From an uncultured Clostridia bacterium (GTDB lineage: Bacteria > Bacillota > Clostridia > Peptostreptococcales > Anaerovoracaceae): DNA of 64,000 nt. The notes below the pieces were generated by a model. That model worked only from the letters and a program-made list of their open reading frames with translations. It was not told where the DNA came from and did no database searches. The stretch covers positions 1 through 64,000 of the forward strand of contig CAKQOW010000007.1 in assembly GCA_934256595.1 (NCBI GenBank), read 5' to 3'. Shown piece after piece: positions 50,287-58,648 of this stretch (within the stretch, counting starts at the first letter, position 1; each line of letters starts with the position of its first letter). A program made the translations under genes and the position numbers.

Positions 50287-51658
50287 TTAATCCGCCTCCC
50301 GAAAGCGCCGCAAGTCCGCTGCCAAACATAGACATCTGGATACCGTTTTCGATACCGAGTATCTGATCTTTGATATATTCCGGCTCCATATTCCTCTCAC
50401 CGTAATACCTGCCCGAACAGGTCAGAAAATATCTGGCCCGTTTAAGAACCACTCCCATTTTTTTGAGGTCCTCGTATTTAACTGCGGACAGTCTGCGCTG
50501 GCGGACAATCCTCAGAGCTGACACATTGCCCACACCCGGTATTCGGAGGATTTCACTCAGCGGAGCCTTGTTAATCTCGACAGGGAACCTGTCTATATTG
50601 CGAAGCGCCCATGATATTTTAGGATCCAGATCAGGGTCCAGATCAGGATATTTCTCAGTAAGCAGCTCATCTGCCGAAAAGCCGTAAAATCTGAGAAGCC
50701 AGTCGGCCTGATACAGTCTGTGCTCTCTGGCAAGCTGCGGAGCATGCTCAGGCAAAAGCGATGATTTGACTACAGGTATATAGGCGCTGTAATATACCCT
50801 CTTCATCTTGAAAGTATGATATAAATTCTCTGTAAGGCGGATAATCTGCCTGTCGGTTTCTCCCGACGCACCCACAATCATCTGTGTTGTCTGACCTGCG
50901 GGAGCAAAGGCTTCCCTGCGTTTTGACGGCATCATAATACCCTTGGGCTCTTCCCCTATAGCAAGTTGACTGCTTCCATGCAGCTTCATATCTGAAATGT
51001 AGTTTTCCGGCGTGTTTAGCTTCTGACCTTTGAACATAGTTCCGGGTCCTACCAGAGCATTTCGTTCAATCAATGTATTGGTAATCTGCTTCATAGGCGA
51101 GAATATTTCTTTTGGTTTCTTCTGCGGGGCCAGAAGCTGCAGACTTTTCTCTGTGGGAAGCTCCATGTTGACGCTGACCCTGTCTGCAAGCAGGCCTATC
51201 CTGTGCACAAGCTTCTCGTCTGTTCCGGGTATGATTTTGGCATGTATATATCCTGCAAAGCCCTTGTCGTATCTGAGTATCTGCAGGCATTTTATCATTT
51301 TTTCGCAGGTGTAATCAGGTGATTTCTCCACCGCCGAAGAGACAAACAGACCCTCTATATAGTTTCGCTTGTAGAATTCAATTGTAAGGTCCGCAAGCTC
51401 AGACGGCTCAAATGAAGCCCTCTGTACATCGGCGGTCCTCCTGTTGACGCAGTATTCGCAGTCGTACACACAGGCGTTTGACATAACCACCTTGAGTAAT
51501 GATATACATCTGCCGTCTGCCGACCAGCTGTGGCATATGCCCGCCGCGGCCGCGCTGCCTATGGTGCCGCTGTTTCTCCTGCCTACTCCGCTGCTGGAGC
51601 AGGATACATCATATTTGGCGCTGTCTGCAAGTATCTTGAGCTTCTCGTATATATCCAA
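50270..51658 (-). CDS. Putative DNA modification/repair radical SAM protein
   Basis: A 462-residue radical SAM enzyme of the TIGR03916 group. The cluster motif is NACVYDCEYCVNR (CxxxCxxC) near residue 70. The C-terminus has a helix-hairpin-helix-like LSEILRIPGVGNVSALRIVRQRR, typical of DNA-contacting proteins. Reaction unknown. It overlaps the DUF4130 partner by 17 bp in the standard pair. Confidence 0.88.
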   Translation of the reverse strand: MDIYEKLKILADSAKYDVSCSSSGVGRRNSGTIGSAAAAGICHSWSADGRCISLLKVVMSNACVYDCEYCVNRRTADVQRASFEPSELADLTIEFYKRNYIEGLFVSSAVEKSPDYTCEKMIKCLQILRYDKGFAGYIHAKIIPGTDEKLVHRIGLLADRVSVNMELPTEKSLQLLAPQKKPKEIFSPMKQITNTLIERNALVGPGTMFKGQKLNTPENYISDMKLHGSSQLAIGEEPKGIMMPSKRREAFAPAGQTTQMIVGASGETDRQIIRLTENLYHTFKMKRVYYSAYIPVVKSSLLPEHAPQLAREHRLYQADWLLRFYGFSADELLTEKYPDLDPDLDPKISWALRNIDRFPVEINKAPLSEILRIPGVGNVSALRIVRQRRLSAVKYEDLKKMGVVLKRARYFLTCSGRYYGERNMEPEYIKDQILGIENGIQMSMFGSGLAALSGGGLNGLPV

Positions 51659-51776
51659 AATCTCACCTCCCTAATTCATACACACATTATACTCTTTAAA
51701 TATAGGTTTGTAAACATATGTTTATATATTTTTAATGACTATTGTTGCATATACTACAGTTTATTCTCTGTTTTCA

Positions 51777-51785
51777 TGATATAAT
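51777..51785 (+). promoter_or_regulatory. Extended -10 promoter of the FTR-like gene
   Basis: TG-A-TATAAT, an extended -10 box 52 nt before the ATG, with no good -35. Confidence 0.45.
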
Positions 51786-51837
51786 GTATGTATCTTTTAT
51801 AGGTTTTCAGTTAAACTAACTGTAACGGAGGCTTAAA

Positions 51838-52035
51838 ATGAAAGTATCATTAAATAAAGATGAAGAAGTCGTAAAGACTGTAAAAGAGGGACTCAGGCGA
51901 ACAGGCGGCTACTGCCCCTGCAAGCTGCAGAGAACCGAGGACAACATATGTATGTGCAAGGAATTCAAAGATCAGATAGCAGACCCTTCATTTGAGGGCT
52001 ACTGCCATTGTATGCTTTACTATAAATCACTTTAA
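51838..52035 (+). CDS. Ferredoxin-thioredoxin reductase catalytic-subunit-like protein
   Basis: A 65-residue Cys-rich protein with three CxC pairs, Cys26/28 (YCPCKL), Cys38/40 (CMCKEF) and Cys56/58 (YCHCML), the order and context of the FTR catalytic beta subunit, which holds a 4Fe-4S cluster beside a redox disulfide. The usual variable alpha subunit is not nearby, as in other anaerobes. It is 14 nt from a thioredoxin gene, its likely substrate. The pair would pass electrons from ferredoxin to thioredoxin. Confidence 0.8.
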   Translation: MKVSLNKDEEVVKTVKEGLRRTGGYCPCKLQRTEDNICMCKEFKDQIADPSFEGYCHCMLYYKSL

Positions 52036-52049
52036 CAGGAGGAAATATT

Positions 52050-52361
52050 ATGTCAGAGCTGGTAATTACAAAAGATAATTTTGAAAAAGAGGTTTTAAAT
52101 TCAGAGGTACCCGTACTGCTGGATTTCTGGGCAGCATGGTGCGGTCCCTGCCGTATGCTTGCTCCTGCGGTTTCTGAAATTGCAGAGGAATACAGCGGCA
52201 AGGTCAAGGTCGGCAAAATCAATGTAGACGAACAGATAGAGCTTGCCATGAAATTCAATATCACAAGTATCCCTACTGTAATGGTATTCAAAGACGGCAG
52301 CCCTGCAGCCACTTCTGTAGGATTCTGCGCCAAAGAGCAGCTTGAGGAAATGATAAAATAG
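52050..52361 (+). CDS. trxA: Thioredoxin
   Basis: A 103-residue classical thioredoxin. The active site is WCGPC (Cys31, Cys34) in FWAAWCGPCRML, and the cis-Pro is in TSIPTVMVF. AGGAGG precedes the ATG. It follows the FTR-like gene in the same transcript, suggesting it is reduced by that protein rather than only by NADPH thioredoxin reductase. Confidence 0.95.
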   Translation: MSELVITKDNFEKEVLNSEVPVLLDFWAAWCGPCRMLAPAVSEIAEEYSGKVKVGKINVDEQIELAMKFNITSIPTVMVFKDGSPAATSVGFCAKEQLEEMIK

Positions 52362-52381
52362 CACCTTGAATGGTGCTATTT
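52356..52381. terminator. Bidirectional terminator shared by trxA and spoIIR
   Basis: AAATAGCACC and GGTGCTATTT make a 10-bp stem with a 6-nt loop. The hairpin contains both stop codons (trxA on plus, spoIIR on minus) so the coding ends and the terminator are the same DNA. Confidence 0.8.
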
Positions 52382-52948
52382 CATTATGGTTTTATTCAGT
52401 TTCATCTTCTCTATAACTATTGATTTCAGCTTTACATTTTTGTCTTTAACAAGGCACAGCGGAGGGAACAGCACGCACCACCAGTTTTCGCCCTGTCCTT
52501 TCCCTATCGTTATATTAAGCGCCTCATAGTTTCCCGCAGGAAAAGTTATATCGCCGTAGTTTTTCTCTTTAATCCATCTGACACCAAGCTGCACATCTAT
52601 ATCGTAATCGTAGCCGTTTTCACATACTACAGATTTGGCGATATCCGCAAGTTCCTGCCTGTGTCCCATAAGAAACAGCCTTGTTTCGTCTATGGAGTCA
52701 TTGTTCTTCGTATTCTCTCCCACATACTCCAAAACCTCATCTCTTACTTTGAGCTTTAATCTCTGGTCTTCCCGTGAATTGCTGTTTGCTATTACGTGCA
52801 TGCGAATAATCCCCTGATGTTCGTTCCAGCCTGTATAGGTTTCATCGTTTCCGCCCCAGCAGGCAAGCGCAAGTATTATCTGCAAAACAAGCACCGCTGC
52901 AAATATAATTATGTATCTGTATTTTAATTTTTCTTCTGTATTTATCAA
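52376..52948 (-). CDS. spoIIR: Stage II sporulation protein R
   Basis: A 190-residue SpoIIR. An N-terminal hydrophobic segment (YIIIFAAVLVLQIILALAC) sends it across the membrane; IRMHVIANSNSREDQRLKLKVRD and GENWWCVLFPPLC are the family signatures. It signals from the forespore to activate pro-sigma-E through SpoIIGA in the mother cell. Its promoter fits sigma-F. It is convergent to trxA. Confidence 0.93.
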   Translation of the reverse strand: MINTEEKLKYRYIIIFAAVLVLQIILALACWGGNDETYTGWNEHQGIIRMHVIANSNSREDQRLKLKVRDEVLEYVGENTKNNDSIDETRLFLMGHRQELADIAKSVVCENGYDYDIDVQLGVRWIKEKNYGDITFPAGNYEALNITIGKGQGENWWCVLFPPLCLVKDKNVKLKSIVIEKMKLNKTIMK

Positions 52949-52979
52949 TAATCAGTACCTCTCTTTCTTCAGGTACAAT

Positions 52980-53009
52980 GATTATTGACATAGATTTCTG
53001 TTTTTATGC
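52980..53009 (-). promoter_or_regulatory. Candidate sigma-F promoter of spoIIR
   Basis: GCATA (53005-53009) and GTCAATAATC (52980-52989), separated by 15 nt, agrees in part with the known sigma-F pattern; spoIIR is a known sigma-F target in other spore formers. The -35 overlaps the end of the SipL-like gene. Confidence 0.45.
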
Positions 53010-54883
53010 TATCTTACTACCAGAAGTTTTTTGCCCTCTTCAAGACTGTCTGCTTCAACTTCATTTATAGCCTTGAGTCTTTCGACGGTAGTTCTGTACT
53101 TTTTGGCAATATCCCACATGCAGTCTCCTTTTCTTGTAATATACAGCACCATAGACGGTCCTTTTTTCTCAGGCTCCTCGCTTTCAAGCAGGCACAGGTT
53201 TTTCATCAGCTTCAGTTCTTTTGTTTCCATAACCTCTGCCGATGCGCATATGCTTCCCCTTATTTCAACCTGTTTGCCGTTAATCACGTCAAACCACAGT
53301 TCTCTTACGTTTCCGGCGGCGTTTATCTCCATTTCCTCCTGAGAATTGACAATATCAATGCTGTCTTTAAACGGTATATCCTTTGATACTGAAAACGGTT
53401 TATCGGACTTCTGCTCCGGCATGCAGAGAAGCTTTACGGTGAGAGTACCCTCTATTGCCGCTCTTCCCTTTTCCGGCTTTGCCGATATGTTTTTGATTTT
53501 GCCTGATATGTATATGACCTCGCTTATCTCCGTCTCAGGTGATACTACAGTTTCCCTTACGGTTATATCCGTCATACCGCTGCCTTTTAATACTCTGCTT
53601 CTGACCTTTGCCATATCATAGGTGATTTCTTTTTCCTTATGGTATATGTCCGCAACCATACCTTTTGTGACATTCTTGTATACGTCAAGAGAGGTTATTA
53701 CGCTGCCCTCTAAAACAAAGCCTGCCTGAGCCTCGTTTTCGTCTGCAATTCTCAATTTCAGATCCTTTTCCTCAAAGGAAACTCTGCTGCCGCTGCAGTC
53801 CTCTGCCGCCTCAAGCGGTATAAACTGGGTAAACTCGCATCTGCCCTGATAAAGTCTTGGCACAGCCTCGGTCTGCTCCTCTGTTTCCACCTTTGCAAGA
53901 TAAAGCACGCTGCAGGCTGCCGTTGCGTTTATTACTGCTTTTTCACCTGTAATCTGTCTGTGGTTTTCTGCAATATTTATATCATATTTGAGTATTTTTT
54001 CCGGAACAACTCCTGTTTCCTTGAGCGGCATTTCCTCGTTTATATCTATAATATCACGTTTGCTTGCAGCTATATCCGTAACTGTTATATCCTCTTTCAG
54101 TATCTGCACAGCTTCACCCTTGATGCCCTCGAATATGTCAAGCTCCATATCCTTGTATTCTTTCATATTCAGGGTGATTGTAACCTTGGCTCTGAACTTT
54201 CTTTCATTTATTACCGTATAGTCGACTCTTTCCACCTGCGGCTGGATATTCATTTTGGAATTAGGTTCTGCATTTACGGTCCAGTCTGCCTTAAACGGCA
54301 CTGACGACCTTATGGTTATAAGGGGTTCCTGCTCAGACGCCTTTTCGGGAAGATATACTGTCTGGAGTACCACTTCACCGTCTGTTGACAGGGTTTCCTC
54401 TCCGCTCTGTCCTGTCTGTATTTCTTTTTCGGAGATTTTTACTGCGGCGTCCATTGCAAGCACGGACAAAAGGTCCGGTTTTACATCTGGAACCAGTATA
54501 TCCTCTTCTATGTATACTCTTTCGGGCATTTTATCTCTGACATCTGTAATTTTCATCTTTGAAAACGAAGAGTTCTGCGAAAGCGGGATGATTTTTACCG
54601 GTTCTTTTTTCTTTTTCGGCTCTGCTTCTTCCTTTTCTTCTTCGGGCTCTATGCTGTAGCCGGTTTCATCTTCGGCTTTAATCTCTGCAGTTTCCTGCTG
54701 CAGATAGGTTTCCTCCGCAGGCTCTTTCTGACTGTTATCCCCTTCTTCTGCTGACGGAGAGGTGTCCTTTTCCTCGCCATACAGAAGTCTGTCATAGGGT
54801 GTGGGGTCAAAGCCGTCTCCCGTTTCCTCCGGCTCCTTTGCAGGTCTTAATGCAAATTCAGGTATATTGTCTTCATATGACAT
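53009..54883 (-). CDS. SPOCS/LysM spore-coat protein, SipL-like
   Basis: A 624-residue protein. The N-terminal 110 residues are acidic and low-complexity. Repeated DUF3794/SPOCS domains follow (for example PERVYIEEDILVPDVKPDLLSVLAMD and the AEVMETKELKLMKNL end), and a C-terminal LysM (YITRKGDCMWDIAKKYRTT...AINEV). SipL of Clostridioides difficile has this plan and guides coat assembly on the spore. The gene lies 60 nt before spoIIR, an unusual but sporulation-consistent neighbour. Confidence 0.75.
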   Translation of the reverse strand: MSYEDNIPEFALRPAKEPEETGDGFDPTPYDRLLYGEEKDTSPSAEEGDNSQKEPAEETYLQQETAEIKAEDETGYSIEPEEEKEEAEPKKKKEPVKIIPLSQNSSFSKMKITDVRDKMPERVYIEEDILVPDVKPDLLSVLAMDAAVKISEKEIQTGQSGEETLSTDGEVVLQTVYLPEKASEQEPLITIRSSVPFKADWTVNAEPNSKMNIQPQVERVDYTVINERKFRAKVTITLNMKEYKDMELDIFEGIKGEAVQILKEDITVTDIAASKRDIIDINEEMPLKETGVVPEKILKYDINIAENHRQITGEKAVINATAACSVLYLAKVETEEQTEAVPRLYQGRCEFTQFIPLEAAEDCSGSRVSFEEKDLKLRIADENEAQAGFVLEGSVITSLDVYKNVTKGMVADIYHKEKEITYDMAKVRSRVLKGSGMTDITVRETVVSPETEISEVIYISGKIKNISAKPEKGRAAIEGTLTVKLLCMPEQKSDKPFSVSKDIPFKDSIDIVNSQEEMEINAAGNVRELWFDVINGKQVEIRGSICASAEVMETKELKLMKNLCLLESEEPEKKGPSMVLYITRKGDCMWDIAKKYRTTVERLKAINEVEADSLEEGKKLLVVR

Positions 54884-54945
54884 AAGTACATCCTCCTCAT
54901 ATATATACTCGTATATATTATTATCCGGCTCTGTAATTTATGCAT

Positions 54946-54984
54946 AAAAAAACAGCCTGATACCAAAACCAGACTGTTTCATAT
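54946..54984 (-). terminator. Terminator copy 1 after the Rpn-like gene
   Basis: Hairpin AAACAG-C-CTG / CAG-A-CTGTTT, followed by TTTTT on the minus strand. It matches copy 2 at 56039-56076 at 37 of 38 positions; the two flank the Rpn-type gene. Confidence 0.7.
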
Positions 54985-55093
54985 GCCGCATTTTCCTCTT
55001 AATGAACATTTCACTGCCTATAAAATTTCTCTTCTTTCCACAAGATTTTTCAGTCACCTTAATTATAATGCATTGCACAAACACCTTAACATC

Positions 55094-55942
55094 CTATAAC
55101 TGCTCAATCTCTTCTCCAGAAAGCCCTGTATACTTAATAATCTTATCCACAGGCTCCCCATCATTTCTCATAATTTTAGCAATTTCACGTCTCCCAGCAC
55201 TTAAACCTTGTTCAATTCCTTGTTCAATTCCTTGCTCAATCCCTTGTTCGAGGCGCTCCTTCAGCTCTCTTTCCATCTTCTTTTCATACATGAGCCTCAT
55301 CTCATCTTCAACCGACATCATACGCTTTATCTCCTCATCGTCCTGAAACTCTCTGACCCTTGCATCTATCTTTTCAATAAAGTTGTTTTCTGCAGCAACT
55401 TCACCTTTATTAAGATATTTAAACAACGGTCTGAGCCTTTCAGGCACCTTCCCCATACTGCAGCTGGCATTAAGGATAATCGTATACCTCTCATCATTAA
55501 GCGGTATACAATACTTCTCATCAAACATTCTGAATGAGTAGACAGGTTCATCAAGCTTCATTTCATCATACATACATATAAATATTATATATGACGGCAT
55601 TAATTCATTATAGTCCCTGCCTTTTTTAAGTTTGTTTACATCAAGCGCAGCGCCGTAGTAACGACTGCGCTTCGGAAGGTTCTCCTGGTTCTCCACCTGC
55701 AGTTCAATATCGTACCAGCCACCATCATCCTCAAAAAGTACATCAAGTCTTACCGACTTTGACTCCATTCCTGTTATGACAGTGGCCTCTGAAACGGACA
55801 CTTCCCGTTTATGGACTATTATGTCCTTTACTTTTCTGTCAGGGAATATTATGCCAAGCATATCCCTGCACAGTTCCTTGTCCTCCATTACTTTTGCAAA
55901 CATAAGCTGTTTGCTGAACGGATACAGTATAGTATTATTCAT
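55094..55942 (-). CDS. Rpn-family PD-(D/E)XK nuclease/transposase-like protein
   Basis: A 282-residue Rpn/YhgA-like protein. It opens with LYPFSKQLMFAKVMEDKEL, and the PD-(D/E)XK nuclease core is VRLDVLFEDDGGWYDIELQVEN with Asp and the ExQ pair. Relatives promote RecA-independent recombination or act in growth-phase and phage defence. The C-terminus has a four-unit EQGI tandem repeat, prone to length change. Near-identical hairpins flank the gene, a sign of insertion or duplication. No partner gene is near. Confidence 0.85.
   Translation of the reverse strand: MNNTILYPFSKQLMFAKVMEDKELCRDMLGIIFPDRKVKDIIVHKREVSVSEATVITGMESKSVRLDVLFEDDGGWYDIELQVENQENLPKRSRYYGAALDVNKLKKGRDYNELMPSYIIFICMYDEMKLDEPVYSFRMFDEKYCIPLNDERYTIILNASCSMGKVPERLRPLFKYLNKGEVAAENNFIEKIDARVREFQDDEEIKRMMSVEDEMRLMYEKKMERELKERLEQGIEQGIEQGIEQGLSAGRREIAKIMRNDGEPVDKIIKYTGLSGEEIEQL
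55207..55254 (-). repeat. Four 12-bp tandem repeats in the Rpn-like gene
   Basis: A unit of 12 bp coding EQGI is repeated about four times (one unit has a G in place of the T). Typical of Rpn proteins and variable between relatives. Confidence 0.85.
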
Positions 55943-56038
55943 TCCGCTGATTCTCCTTTCGTCGTTATTAAAGCAGAAGAATCATTCGGTTAGCTTTGCT
56001 GTATATAGAGTATAGCATTGCATTCTTCAAAATTCAAT

Positions 56039-56076
56039 AAAAAACAGCCTGATATCAAAACCAGACTGTTTCATAT
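56039..56076 (-). terminator. Terminator copy 2 after gntR
   Basis: Same hairpin as copy 1 with one substitution, directly behind the GntR gene. It is probably the original terminator of gntR. Confidence 0.75.
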
Positions 56077-56082
56077 TACGTA

Positions 56083-56739
56083 TTAAACTCCCTCGCTTAT
56101 TACAAGCTCCTTGAGTCTCTGAATGTGTATATCAGCTGCTTCTCTTGCAGCGTCTGCATCACCTGCAACAATAGCGCTGTAAATATCCTCGTGCTCTGAA
56201 GGCATGTCCTCTGCTCTCTTGAAATCGCTGTAATACAGATATCTGAACCTTAATACGAGCTCCTGAAGCTGCTCTATCATCTGAAGAAGCACGTGATTGT
56301 TGCTTGCTTCAACAATTATCCGGTGAAATCTTGTGTCGCTTTTAATCATGGCTGCCATATCGCCGTCGGCAACGGCCTGATCGTAATTCTCGGATACTCT
56401 GTGAAGCTCCTCCTGAACGTCCTTTGTCATTCTCTGTGCTGCAAAGAACGCAGCAAGACCTTCAAGGTTCTGCCGGACTTCGAGTATATCAACCATATCC
56501 TTTACGGAAATCTGCGATGCATATGCACCTCGCCTTGGCTCAATGGTAACAAGGCCTTCTTTTTCAAGCTGCCTGATGGCCTCTCGTATAGGCGTTCTGC
56601 TGACGCCCATATCGTCTGCAAGATCCACTTCCATCATTCTTGTTCCCGGAACAATTTTACCTGTAAGTATCTGCATTTTCAGTTCTTCGTATACAATTTC
56701 CCGAAGAGGTCTGTGATTTTGAATATCAAAATTCAGCAT
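56083..56739 (-). CDS. GntR/FadR-subfamily (FCD) regulator
   Basis: A 218-residue repressor. The winged helix is at 10-80 (LREIVYEELKMQILTGKIVPGTRMMEVDLADDMGVSRTPIREAI). The FCD domain follows with the acid/His metal site (DTRFHRIIVE, SEHEDIYSAI, DIHIQRL). It senses a small organic acid. It lies 27 nt after ispE on the same strand; which genes it controls is unknown. The 28-bp palindrome by the PfoR-like gene is one candidate site. Confidence 0.85.
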   Translation of the reverse strand: MLNFDIQNHRPLREIVYEELKMQILTGKIVPGTRMMEVDLADDMGVSRTPIREAIRQLEKEGLVTIEPRRGAYASQISVKDMVDILEVRQNLEGLAAFFAAQRMTKDVQEELHRVSENYDQAVADGDMAAMIKSDTRFHRIIVEASNNHVLLQMIEQLQELVLRFRYLYYSDFKRAEDMPSEHEDIYSAIVAGDADAAREAADIHIQRLKELVISEGV

Positions 56740-56766
56740 AATATACCTCCTAACATATATTTAAAT

Positions 56767-57699
56767 TTAAAGAGTCGTTCTTGTCAGGAAAGTCTCTCTA
56801 TTTACTTGTTTCATGCGGTCTGCAGCCGCCTGTGCGCATGCTTCCGACTCCGCTATGCATATAACGGTCGGACCGCTGCCGCTCATAAGAACTGTGTCTA
56901 TTCCATCGCATTGTATTGCCATGTCTTTTGTATTCATAATGCAATTGTACTTTTTTAATGTGTAAAATTCAAGTACATTTATCATATTTTTTTTAATAAA
57001 ATTACTGTTTTTTTGTTCAAGCCCTCTGATAAGCTCTGCAATATCGGGTCTCCTGGTAATTTCTACTCTGTCAATACCCTGATATACCTCTTTGGTGGAT
57101 ACTCCGACAGGCGGCTTACTCAAAACAATATTGCTGTGCAAGGCGGGAAGCGGTCTCAGCTTTGTACCGTCATAGTAAGCATATGCGCACGATGCCGCCA
57201 TAGGGTCGTTTCTGATGGCTTCATCAAGCACACTGTTGCACCTTGCCTGTCCCATTATTGTAAACGGCACGTCTGCGCCCAAGGCTTTGCCGTCCTCCAT
57301 AAGCTGCTCAAGGGAAAGCCCCAGCCCCCACAGCTTGTTAAGAGCATGAATTACAGCGCCTGCATTGCCGCTGCCTCCGGCAAGCCCCGCCGCTACAGGT
57401 ATGTTCTTCTTGATATCAATTCTGATGGTACCGTTTTTTTTCTGTCCGTATTTTTGCGCCATAAGCGCGGCCGCTCTGTAGGCTAAATTCCTCTCGTCCT
57501 TTGGCAGATAAGCTCTGTTTGTATTAAGCAGTATATCTGTACCGCCGCCTTTTCTTTCAAACCATCTGACCAGCACCTCATCGTGAAGCTCCACCTGCTG
57601 CATTATCATTTCAACCTCGTGATATCCGTTTTCAAGAAGTCCCCTGACATCTATGGCCAGATTTATTTTGGCATATGATTTAATCCTTATACTTTTCAT
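56767..57699 (-). CDS. ispE: 4-diphosphocytidyl-2-C-methyl-D-erythritol kinase
   Basis: A 310-residue GHMP kinase. It opens with IKSYAKINLAIDV and has the GHMP ATP loop PVAAGLAGGSGNAGAVIHAL, where many relatives have GGGSSDAA, and VLMSGSGPTV near the end. It performs the fourth MEP-pathway step to isoprenoids. It starts an operon with gntR. Confidence 0.9.
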   Translation of the reverse strand: MKSIRIKSYAKINLAIDVRGLLENGYHEVEMIMQQVELHDEVLVRWFERKGGGTDILLNTNRAYLPKDERNLAYRAAALMAQKYGQKKNGTIRIDIKKNIPVAAGLAGGSGNAGAVIHALNKLWGLGLSLEQLMEDGKALGADVPFTIMGQARCNSVLDEAIRNDPMAASCAYAYYDGTKLRPLPALHSNIVLSKPPVGVSTKEVYQGIDRVEITRRPDIAELIRGLEQKNSNFIKKNMINVLEFYTLKKYNCIMNTKDMAIQCDGIDTVLMSGSGPTVICIAESEACAQAAADRMKQVNRETFLTRTTL

Positions 57700-57714
57700 C
57701 TGATGCTCTCCATT

Positions 57715-57742
57715 AAAAAACGGGCGATAATCAAACCGCCCG
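57715..57742 (-). terminator. Terminator of the SbsA-like gene
   Basis: CGGGCG/CGCCCG with a 10-nt loop and TTTTTT on the minus strand. Confidence 0.85.
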
Positions 57743-57752
57743 CAACTTACTG

Positions 57753-58646
57753 TTATTTTTTCTTTTTGCCCTTATGCTTAGGATTTGTTGTTCCCGCCGC
57801 TCTCCTTGCCTCTTCTTCTTTAGCTTTCTTCTCTGCAAGAGCTTTTCTGCCTGTCACATAAGTGCTTCCGCCTTCTGAAATAGGTCTTGGACGTGAAACT
57901 CTTTTTCTTCCTGCCGCTGCAAGCTTAGCTTCCTCTTCTGCTATTCTTGCTTCTTCTTTTTCTCTTTCCTTTGCTTCTTCCTCGGCTATCCTGGCTTCTT
58001 TGGCAGCTTTTTTGGCCTTGGCCTTTTCGTCCTTTGCAACTATTTCTTCAACAGACTTGCCTGTTCTCTTTGCTTCTTTGTATGGGTTTACCTTTTCTTC
58101 TTTTTTAGGGTTCTTTTCGGCTTCTTTTTTGTTGCCTCTCATTGTGAAGAATATCATAACCGCAATCATTGCAACCATCATAAGCATATTGATTGTATTT
58201 GTCTTGCTCTGGTTTACCGTTGTAAAGCTGATATCGCTGTCTGCAAGAGCCTTGTCTGAAAGGGTATCTCCCGATGCGGATACCAGATTTTCGTCTATGT
58301 GCAGTGTATATGTCATTTCCTGCTGAACTTCATATTTGGAAGTTGTGTCCTCAAGAACAAGCACCTGGTTTTCGTAGCCTTTCTCACCGTTGAATACTAC
58401 GATAATCGGAATTTCCTTGTCTTTCTCGTCTGTGATGCTGAAGCATTTTTCATTTGCCTTGTTATATTTCTCGGAATACATATCCTGGTTGAAATACAGC
58501 TTAACACCCAGATTGTCCTTGGCCATTCCTGTATCTCCGTCCTTAGGATTTGATAAGTCTACCTGCAGATTTCCGGCAAAGCACGGAACCACAGACATCA
58601 TTACCACCAGCAGGCAGATACTCAATATTGCACTTATTCTCTTCAT
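57753..58646 (-). CDS. Membrane-anchored SbsA-Ig-like protein with long charged tail
   Basis: 297 residues from the ATG at 58646 with GGAGG upstream; an earlier in-frame start reaches into tadA. Residues 1-24 are a signal peptide, about 28-145 an Ig-like SbsA domain (FNQDMYSEKYN, then YTLHIDENLVSASGDTL), and 151-169 a membrane segment. The tail (170-297) is rich in Lys, Glu and Ala with a repeated EARIAEEEAK unit, probably a cytosolic coiled coil. Function unknown. It begins 2 nt after tadA. Confidence 0.65.
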   Translation of the reverse strand: MKRISAILSICLLVVMMSVVPCFAGNLQVDLSNPKDGDTGMAKDNLGVKLYFNQDMYSEKYNKANEKCFSITDEKDKEIPIIVVFNGEKGYENQVLVLEDTTSKYEVQQEMTYTLHIDENLVSASGDTLSDKALADSDISFTTVNQSKTNTINMLMMVAMIAVMIFFTMRGNKKEAEKNPKKEEKVNPYKEAKRTGKSVEEIVAKDEKAKAKKAAKEARIAEEEAKEREKEEARIAEEEAKLAAAGRKRVSRPRPISEGGSTYVTGRKALAEKKAKEEEARRAAGTTNPKHKGKKKK

Positions 58647-58648
58647 TA

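Noticed and set aside
53006..54659. Several plus-strand frames over the SipL-like gene
   Set aside because: All antisense to one continuous SPOCS/LysM frame, with no ribosome sites.
55094..55942. Rpn-like gene as a complete transposon
   Set aside because: No inverted ends or target duplications were found. The flanking repeats are direct and behave as terminators.
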